A DNA stretch of 64,000 nucleotides from Venatoribacter cucullus (GTDB lineage Bacteria > Pseudomonadota > Gammaproteobacteria > Pseudomonadales > Oceanobacteraceae), in NCBI RefSeq assembly GCF_016132445.1, contig NZ_CP046056.1, positions 1,426,001 to 1,490,000 of the forward strand, in the 5' to 3' direction. Shown piece by piece: positions 58,116 through 64,000 of the stretch. A program made the translations under genes and the position numbers. A model generated the notes under the pieces. It was not told where the DNA came from. It saw nothing but the letters and a program-made list of their open reading frames with translations, and searched no databases. Position 1 is the first letter of the stretch. Every line of letters starts with the position of its first letter.

Positions 58116-60404
58116 TTAATCGGGTTTGCGGGGGGCTTCACCGGTGTCGGAGCCAGCGACTTTGTCGTCCCCGATATCGGTGTCAAATTCACCCCAGTCA
58201 TCCACTTCATCGAGCGGATCAGGATCAATAGCGAAGTCATCAGCAAAGTCGGCCGCAATATCGGTATCGGCACCCATATCGGCAAGATTGGCCCGTGACG
58301 CCGGCGCTCCGGCTGCTGCTTTGGTTTCCGCCTCCAGCAGGGGGATTTCTTCCTCGGCTTCACCATCGAAGGCATCAAAATCGCCGTCAAAACCCTCATC
58401 ACTGAGCTCTTCACGGATCAGATCATCCGGTACCGATTTCGCCGGCGCCTTGTCTTCGGTAACGGTTTGGCCGCGTTTGCGTAACCACCAGGCCGCAGCA
58501 CCTCCGAATAAGGCCAGATTGCCGGCTCCCAGTAAGGCATACAGCCACCAGGCCAGCCCCTCCTCTGCGTCTTCAGCAACCGTTGCGGCAGCTTCCTGTT
58601 CGGCAAAACGGGACTGTAAATCGACCATGGGCGGTGCGGCTGCCGGCTCTTCTGCAGCGGATTGTGCGGCTGGGGATTGTTCGGCAGCCGGTTCAGCTTC
58701 TGCTGCGGGTTCCGGCAGGGGTTGTTCTGCTGCGCCCGGCTCTGCATTGTCAGCCGCAGCCACCGTTTCGGCAGCGGCCGGGGCACTGGCATCAGCAGCC
58801 AGAGGAGCCGCTTTTAATGGATGCTCAGGTTGTACCACCTGCGGCGAGGTAAGCGGGAACGTGACCCGGATATCATCGGGACGGGTGCGGAAATCAACAC
58901 CACCGGCGGTAATGCCGCGTACATTCAGGGCAACCTCATACTGCCCGGCGCCTTTGTCACCATTCAGGCGCAGCTGCCACTCACCGGCTTCGGTGTTGTA
59001 TTCCATGGAATTAATGACCGAACTGGTATCCGGTGCCACCACCCGGGCAATAATGCGTGACAGCGAAGTATCCGCATTATTCTGCGGAATCACCCGGATC
59101 AGCAGAGTTCCCTGCTCTTCTTCCCGTACGGTTTCAACCCGCAATGGCTCCTGCAACACGGCAGTCAGCTGCTGGCGGCGCTGGAACGTCCGCCCCACCG
59201 CCACCACTTCAAACTGATATTCGCCCTCAGCCGACAGGCGGCTGAGGGATTCATGAAACACGCCATCGGCTGGCAGGTTTTCAGGGTCTGACAACAACTT
59301 ACTGCCGGAACGGCCATCCGGTGCCGTTACTTTCAGCGTAATATCGGTCAGTCGTAATAATGCCGGTTCGGTGATGGTCTGGCCTTTTTCCGTCAGGTCA
59401 ATCGCCAGATCCAGCGGCACGCCGGAGAACAGGGCATCGGGCAGCCCCGCTACCCGCAAATTCAGATCTGACAGGATCTGCACGCGGTTATCCGGATCAA
59501 GATCGGCATCGGCCTGCCACTCTCCCACCGCCGGTGCGCTGACGGTAATCAGATCGAAGTTAACGTCCTGATGCCAACGCACCTGCTGCTCAGTCGCTGT
59601 GGCCGCGTCCAGAACAGTGCCATCGGGGGCAATCAGACGGGTTGGGCGGGCGCCGGCCTGGCGGAAAATCAGGGCGGTAAACTCCCGCACACTGGCATCA
59701 ATGCTGAATTTATTATCCAGCAGCGGTACCTGCTCAGCCGGTACCGCCCGGTCAAAGGCTTTCAGGAAGGCTTTCAGTAATTGATCGGCGTTATCGGCGC
59801 GCAGATACAGACCACCGGTTTCCAGAGCAATTTGCTGCAGTAATTTCTGATCGGCGCCATCGGATAAGGCCAGGGTATGAATACGGGCACCGGCTTCCAC
59901 ATAGGCCGGAATCACCTCATTCAGCAAGCGTTGGCGTTGCTGTTCATCGGTATCGGCAGGGGCACCCGGCTCGCGCATATCAATACGGCCATCGGTCAGC
60001 AGAATCAGGCTGTGGCGATAACCGCTGTCGGCAGCCACTTTCCAGCGCGCCCGCTCCAGAGCTTCGGTCAGATTGGTATACAAGCCCACAGAATTGATCT
60101 GCCGGGCTTTGTCTTTGGCACTGGCGCGCCAGTCATCATCCACCGCTGCCAGCGGCACCAGCATGTTGACGTAACGGCCAAACGTCCAGATGCCGGCCTG
60201 CGACCCCTGCGGCAATAACTCAACCAGCAAATTAACGGCGGGAATGCGCAGATTGGCCGGGTCGGTTTCCTTCATGCTGCCGGAAATATCCACCAGAATG
60301 CGGACATCAGCAGGCAGTTCAGCCGGTTCCTGAGCCTGGGTAATGGAAAAACATGACAGGAGTGATAGCAGGATCACCCCCGACAGCCAACGATGCTTTA
60401 ACAT
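58116..60404 (-). CDS. Large membrane-anchored VWA domain protein
   Basis: A 762-residue protein. An N-terminal signal sequence (about 1-25) is followed by a VWA domain with an intact metal site, DISGSM (Asp39, Ser41, Ser43), and LILLTDGR. Several beta-sandwich-like segments follow, then an Ala/Glu/Pro-rich linker (about 540-630), one TM helix (about 640-665) and an acidic cytoplasmic tail. The VWA part would face the periplasm. It follows the three-TM protein gene by 24 bp. A Cys at residue 18 could be read as a weak lipobox, but the C-terminal TM makes ordinary cleavage more likely. Confidence 0.82.
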   Translation of the reverse strand: MLKHRWLSGVILLSLLSCFSITQAQEPAELPADVRILVDISGSMKETDPANLRIPAVNLLVELLPQGSQAGIWTFGRYVNMLVPLAAVDDDWRASAKDKARQINSVGLYTNLTEALERARWKVAADSGYRHSLILLTDGRIDMREPGAPADTDEQQRQRLLNEVIPAYVEAGARIHTLALSDGADQKLLQQIALETGGLYLRADNADQLLKAFLKAFDRAVPAEQVPLLDNKFSIDASVREFTALIFRQAGARPTRLIAPDGTVLDAATATEQQVRWHQDVNFDLITVSAPAVGEWQADADLDPDNRVQILSDLNLRVAGLPDALFSGVPLDLAIDLTEKGQTITEPALLRLTDITLKVTAPDGRSGSKLLSDPENLPADGVFHESLSRLSAEGEYQFEVVAVGRTFQRRQQLTAVLQEPLRVETVREEEQGTLLIRVIPQNNADTSLSRIIARVVAPDTSSVINSMEYNTEAGEWQLRLNGDKGAGQYEVALNVRGITAGGVDFRTRPDDIRVTFPLTSPQVVQPEHPLKAAPLAADASAPAAAETVAAADNAEPGAAEQPLPEPAAEAEPAAEQSPAAQSAAEEPAAAPPMVDLQSRFAEQEAAATVAEDAEEGLAWWLYALLGAGNLALFGGAAAWWLRKRGQTVTEDKAPAKSVPDDLIREELSDEGFDGDFDAFDGEAEEEIPLLEAETKAAAGAPASRANLADMGADTDIAADFADDFAIDPDPLDEVDDWGEFDTDIGDDKVAGSDTGEAPRKPD

Positions 60405-60428
60405 GATTGCTCCCGGGGGAAAGGCAGA

Positions 60429-61100
60429 TTACAGATTGGATTCGAGTACTCGGCGACCTTTTTCGGTAATGTGCCAGCGCACACCATTCTTGCCGCTTAC
60501 TTTGCCCGCCAGACTGCGGGTTACCAGTACGTGCAGGGTTTTAAGAATGGTGGATTCTTCTTCGTTGGCTTCGCGGCAGACGCCACCGAGCGAACGGAAA
60601 ATAAAGCGACCACTGGACAGGATCTTCAGCACTTTGGCTGAGGTAACATCCAGGTCATCATTCAGATGGGTCAGCTCACCGCCTTCATCCTGCTCGCCGT
60701 CCTGTTCAGTTTCAGTATCGATCAGCGGCAGTAATTCGCTCTGCATAATACGCAGATTCTGCTGCACTTCTTCCGAACGGGCCTTGGCCACCTGAGCTTC
60801 GTTCAGGATACGGTCGGACAGGTTGTCGATAAAGAAGCGGCTGACCAGCGCTGAGATCAGACAGAAGCCGGTAAAAATCAGCAGACGTGACGGATCACCC
60901 TGGCTTTCCAGTACCAGTTCACTGTTGACCATGTCGAGAATAACCGGCACCAGAAACGATGCGCCCACACCCACCACCAGAAAACGCGGCAGACTTGCTG
61001 CATCCGGGTCTTTGTCACCGTACAGGTAATAATTCACCAGACCACCGAAAATGCCTGCCAGCAGCATTACCGTTGCCAGAATAAAGATATGATTTGCCAT
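60429..61100 (-). CDS. Three-TM protein with C-terminal winged-helix-like domain (YLATT-like)
   Basis: A 223-residue protein. ATG 61100 has AAGAGG 9 nt upstream; an in-frame ATG at 61121 has no such site. Three TM helices span about 4-26, 38-58 and 68-90, the last containing LISALVSRFFIDNLSDRIL, a pattern I associate with YEATS-associated three-TM (YLATT) proteins. An acidic linker leads to a C-terminal domain (about 150-223) resembling a winged helix. YLATT proteins are known as membrane sensors in signalling or conflict systems. This assignment rests on recall of the motif. Confidence 0.65.
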   Translation of the reverse strand: MANHIFILATVMLLAGIFGGLVNYYLYGDKDPDAASLPRFLVVGVGASFLVPVILDMVNSELVLESQGDPSRLLIFTGFCLISALVSRFFIDNLSDRILNEAQVAKARSEEVQQNLRIMQSELLPLIDTETEQDGEQDEGGELTHLNDDLDVTSAKVLKILSSGRFIFRSLGGVCREANEEESTILKTLHVLVTRSLAGKVSGKNGVRWHITEKGRRVLESNL

Positions 61101-61334
61101 CTTGCCGAACCTCTTATCCATCAGATAGTCAGAAACTTCTGATCTGATTACTCCACGAAGGAATACCCCAATGTACCCCAGTTTCCCGGACGTTCTGCCG
61201 ATTGCAGCAGACCCGGGCACTTCTGCATTAAAATTAGCAAACTTTTATGGGTTAGCCAGAAAAGTAATAAAAAAAGATAAATTTGTTCATTAATAGAAAA
61301 ACGACTGTTCATTAAGTGGCCGTTTTCTGTTGTT

Positions 61335-61706
61335 TTACACCTCCTGTGCTGGCGTATCAGTGCCGGATTCCGGCTGCCGCCAGCGACGTATCGCCTGCCG
61401 GATCGCCTGCACCAACAAACCCAGACAAAAAGCCGCGAGCAGCCACAATAAAGCCGGCTCGGTAAGCACCGGTTGCCCTTCCAGTAAATTCAGCAACAAC
61501 ACAAATATGGCGGGCGCAATATGTGCAGAACCGGCGGCGGCCGGTGCCGGGGTAAATAAAATAACCGCCCCGGGAACACGTAAAAAACGCCGCCAGTTAC
61601 TGTGCGCCGGCAACCAGAAAAACAGCTGATTCCAGCACCAGTAACCCACCAGTGCAAACGCCAGATACAACGCCCAGAACGGCGCGAAGGTGGTCAGGCT
61701 TTCCAT
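61335..61706 (-). CDS. Small membrane protein of unknown function
   Basis: A 123-residue protein with three or four TM segments (for example FWALYLAFALVGYWCWNQLFFWL and ALLWLLAAFCLGLLVQAI). The start at 61706 has AGGA about 9 nt upstream and lies 13 bp inside the ycgN end, so it is coupled to that operon. I do not recognise a named family, though similar small proteins follow ycgN in related bacteria. The 234-bp gap on its left (61101-61334) is AT-rich and probably holds the promoter of the VWA unit. Confidence 0.72.
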   Translation of the reverse strand: MESLTTFAPFWALYLAFALVGYWCWNQLFFWLPAHSNWRRFLRVPGAVILFTPAPAAAGSAHIAPAIFVLLLNLLEGQPVLTEPALLWLLAAFCLGLLVQAIRQAIRRWRQPESGTDTPAQEV

Positions 61707-62134
61707 ATAATATGTTCCTCCCACTCCTCTTCCGGTACCTGATCGTCGGCAATGCCTTTGCCGCGCAGCGAGATATCGGCCGCATGCACCGATTCCGGAT
61801 CACCGGATATCAGCGGGTGCCAGTCAAATAACGGCTTACCTTCCGCCAGCAAACGATAGGCACAGGTTTCCGGTAACCAGCGGAATTGTTCCGCCTGATC
61901 CGGTGTTAACCACACACAACTGGGCACTTTAATATGGCGGGTTTCGTAGACCGTACAACGGCAGCTGTCCTGATCCATATAACGGCAATGTACATCGGTG
62001 TAATACACATCACCGGTGTCTTCGTCTTCCAGTTTTTGCAGACAGCAGCGGGCACAGCCATCGCACAGGGATTCCCATTCAGCCGGGGTCATCTCACGCA
62101 GTGTTTTAACCTGCCAGAAAGGTTGGGCGCTCAT
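61694..62134 (-). CDS. ycgN: YcgN family cysteine-cluster protein
   Basis: A 146-residue UPF0260/YcgN protein. Its eight or so cysteines are arranged as CDGCARCC, then HCRYMDQDSCRC, VPSCVWL and ETCAYR, a pattern suggesting an Fe-S or zinc cluster. Function is unknown. It overlaps ycgL by 4 bp (ATGA) and is coupled to the following membrane-protein gene. Confidence 0.92.
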   Translation of the reverse strand: MSAQPFWQVKTLREMTPAEWESLCDGCARCCLQKLEDEDTGDVYYTDVHCRYMDQDSCRCTVYETRHIKVPSCVWLTPDQAEQFRWLPETCAYRLLAEGKPLFDWHPLISGDPESVHAADISLRGKGIADDQVPEEEWEEHIIWKA

Positions 62135-62415
62135 TCTTTATCCATTTTGCAAAATAAATCCGGCAGGTTATTTTCCCGCGGCGGCGGTACCTGCAGGTAA
62201 AAGCCCTGTTCATCCATTTGCTGCAATACTTTGGCAGCGTCAGCACGGGCCAGCTTTTTATCGGCGCTGAGCATCAGCGTCATGGCCAGCTCAGGCTTAC
62301 CGAAGGTTGTCAGCAAGGCTTCGGGAACCCGGCTCAGGGCATCTTTACGGCTGACATACAAATAGGCTTCATCCATTTTGCGGCTTTTATACACATCACA
62401 CAGAACTTTAGTCAT
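62131..62415 (-). CDS. ycgL: YcgL domain protein
   Basis: A 94-residue YcgL-family protein with the typical start KVLCDVYKSRKMDEAYLYV and GFYLQVPPP near the C-terminus. Members usually lie between rnd and ycgN, as here, and may assist RNA turnover, but no activity is established. It overlaps rnd by 8 bp. Confidence 0.92.
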   Translation of the reverse strand: MTKVLCDVYKSRKMDEAYLYVSRKDALSRVPEALLTTFGKPELAMTLMLSADKKLARADAAKVLQQMDEQGFYLQVPPPRENNLPDLFCKMDKE

Positions 62416-63577
62416 CAGCAGAATTTCTCAACACGGGCTGCTGCTGCAACTCCTGCAGGAGCTGCAGCAAATAATTTCCAATTTCGACCTGACGCCAGCC
62501 CCGCAACAGATCGGGCAGACGATAAGGGCCTTTCGGGTAGCCGGAGCGCAACAGGGCTTCCAGGGCTTTTTTATTGGCCAGTAACTCGGGCGGAATCTGT
62601 AAGGCCTCAGCTTTACTGGCTACGGCATCGCGCAAGACTTTAAACCACTGCCCCGCGTGCGGGCTCAATGGCCGGTCGAGCATTTTTGGCCAGAGCTTTT
62701 TATCCAGTGCCAGCACCTGATTCACAACGGCAATAATCTCTTTACCATCGTTACGGATGGCGCTGCCGTGCAGGGCGGCCCGGGCCAGCTGGTCATTATT
62801 TGCGGCTTTAAAGCGGGCAATATTCCACAGGGTATTATCGTCCACCACCTTACCGCGCGGCACATTGCGCTCACGCGCCTGCCGTTCGCGCCACAAAGAC
62901 AGCTGCTGCAACAGCAGCAGTTCCTGCGGCCGCAGTTTCCAGGCCAGCTTAATGCGGCGGTAATAGGCGTTGTGCTGATCAGCCTGTTCAGACAACACCA
63001 GCAGACGCTCACACTCTTCACTTAACCAGTGCTGCCGACCCTGCTGTTTCAGCAGCGACATTAATTTCGGGTACAGCCGGTACAGATAATGCACGTCGGC
63101 CACCGCATAGCTTATCTGCTCATCCCGCAACGGCCGTTGCAACCAGTCGGAACGGGTTTCTTCTTTGGGCAGATTAATTTCCAGCACCTCGTTGACAACC
63201 CGCTGAAACCCCATCGAGCCACCCAGCCCAGCCAGCGCCGCGGCCAGCTGAGTATCGGCCAGCGGAGCCGGCATCACGCCGGTCAGACAACGGCACACTT
63301 CCAGGTCTTCGGCGCAGGCATGAAAGACTTTAACCACCAGGGGATGCGTCAGCAATTCCGCCAGCGGGCTCCAGTCGGTGATCAGCAACGGATCGATCAG
63401 AAAACAACCTTCCCGTCCGGCCACCTGCACCAACCCGGCCTGCGGGTAAAAAGTGCTGGTGCGCATAAATTCGGTATCCAGCGCCAGATAAGGCTCCTGC
63501 GACCATTGCTGGCACGCCGCGCGCAAGTCTGAGTCGGTGGTAATCCATACCGGTTCAGGGATTTTCAGTCGGATCAT
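62408..63577 (-). CDS. rnd: Ribonuclease D
   Basis: A 389-residue 3'-5' exoribonuclease. The start at 63577 has AGGAG 5 nt upstream and overlaps the recR stop (ATGA). The DEDDy exonuclease motifs are visible: LDTEF (Asp34, Glu36), FHACAEDLEV and YAVADVHYLYRLY. Two HRDC-like helical domains follow. It trims tRNA and other stable RNA 3' ends. Confidence 0.95.
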   Translation of the reverse strand: MIRLKIPEPVWITTDSDLRAACQQWSQEPYLALDTEFMRTSTFYPQAGLVQVAGREGCFLIDPLLITDWSPLAELLTHPLVVKVFHACAEDLEVCRCLTGVMPAPLADTQLAAALAGLGGSMGFQRVVNEVLEINLPKEETRSDWLQRPLRDEQISYAVADVHYLYRLYPKLMSLLKQQGRQHWLSEECERLLVLSEQADQHNAYYRRIKLAWKLRPQELLLLQQLSLWRERQARERNVPRGKVVDDNTLWNIARFKAANNDQLARAALHGSAIRNDGKEIIAVVNQVLALDKKLWPKMLDRPLSPHAGQWFKVLRDAVASKAEALQIPPELLANKKALEALLRSGYPKGPYRLPDLLRGWRQVEIGNYLLQLLQELQQQPVLRNSADD

Positions 63578-64000
63578 GCCTGCTCCTGCAGCGTCAGCCA
63601 TTCAGTCCAGTCCTGCAGCACCAGTTCAACACCGGCCGCCGCCAGCATACTGGCGATAAAGGCAGCGGTGGCACAGCCTTCGGCGGTACTTTCCAGTGCC
63701 AGGGTAATCTGCAGCGGACGGGCCGCTGTCGCCACCCGTTGCTGTAACTGGTCGAGCCCCAGTTGATTCGGGCCCCGCCCGGACATCGGCGCCAACAGAC
63801 CATGCAAAACAAAATACAGTCCCCGCCAACCGACCTGCTCAGCCTGTTGCAGTTCATCCACACCCGCCACCACCAGCCAGCGTGTGCGGTCGCGCTGCTC
63901 ATTGCCGCATAGCCCGCATAAGTCGGCATTGCTGTAACAACGGCAGTGCCGGCACTGGGTTACTTCAGCACCGGCCCGTTGCAGGGCCTGCAGTAATGCG
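63574..64000 (-). CDS. recR: Recombination mediator RecR, 3' part (cut by window edge)
   Basis: The frame enters from the right edge and reads a RecR zinc finger with four or five Cys (CRHCRC, then LCGLC) followed by the Toprim domain (GWRGLYFVLHGLLAPMSGRG, then QLGLDQLQQR). RecR loads RecA onto gapped DNA with RecO and RecF. The end is unusual: after about residue ATAAFIASML the protein stops some 20 residues earlier than E. coli RecR and the usual GGELE-D-TL motif is not clear. The HhH N-terminus lies outside the window. It is coupled to rnd by an ATGA overlap. Confidence 0.87.
   Translation of the reverse strand, partial: ALLQALQRAGAEVTQCRHCRCYSNADLCGLCGNEQRDRTRWLVVAGVDELQQAEQVGWRGLYFVLHGLLAPMSGRGPNQLGLDQLQQRVATAARPLQITLALESTAEGCATAAFIASMLAAAGVELVLQDWTEWLTLQEQA

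Overview
The window reads as a stretch of gammaproteobacterial chromosome, most like the Oceanospirillales/Pseudomonadales. The evidence is the mixture of thiI, rapA, gor, a type II secretion operon, etfBA with ETF-ubiquinone oxidoreductase, nfuA, metH, a haem-type sulfite reductase with a DUF934 partner, sohB, mlaA, hrpA, fadD, and a recR-rnd-ycgL-ycgN run. The species cannot be named from sequence reading alone. Coding density is high and most of the window is ordinary housekeeping sequence. The window cuts xthA at its left edge and recR at its right edge.

Layout. 1-4016: xthA (partial), a TonB-dependent receptor and thiI. 4017-8500: an accessory island. It holds a remnant of an acetoacetyl-CoA reductase gene, a 416-residue tyrosine recombinase, about 1 kb of non-coding DNA, an alpha/beta hydrolase with a divergent TetR regulator, and a collapsed czcC/czcB remnant. 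The non-coding kilobase contains four perfect DnaA boxes around an AT-rich core, a long imperfect hairpin, and a 28-bp dif-like palindrome whose half-site recurs at the recombinase start codon. 8549-10314: a cobalt/nickel efflux unit (DmeR-like repressor, DmeF transporter with a very long His/Asp loop, shared operator). 10308-16007: a DUF945 protein, rapA and gor.

16024-23628: a type II secretion operon in the order gspE-F-G-H-I-J-K-L-M, with no gspC, gspD or gspN beside it. 23790-28203: the electron-transfer-flavoprotein genes and nfuA. 28346-36497: metH, a MATE transporter, a glycerophosphodiesterase, cysI and its DUF934 partner. 36569-46425: sohB, an SCP2 protein, mlaA, hrpA, fadD, a lysophospholipase-like hydrolase and a PhaJ-type hydratase.

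46458-61100 is the second unusual region. It has three adjacent transcription units on the minus strand. One encodes an ExbB/TolQ protein, two ExbD/TolR paralogues, an AgmX/TonB-like transducer, three TPR proteins, a redoxin and two unknown exported proteins. One encodes a MoxR AAA+ ATPase with a CoxE-like VWA partner. One encodes a three-TM protein resembling YLATT-type proteins with a large membrane VWA protein. The first resembles the AglQRS/Glt type of proton-driven envelope machine in composition. One of the two ExbD proteins has Asn where the proton-carrying Asp should be. 61335-64000 holds recR-rnd-ycgL-ycgN and a small membrane protein, with overlapping start and stop codons.

The best candidates for something undescribed are the recombinase/dif-like/origin-like island at 4.2-8.5 kb and the envelope-machine locus at 46.5-61.1 kb.
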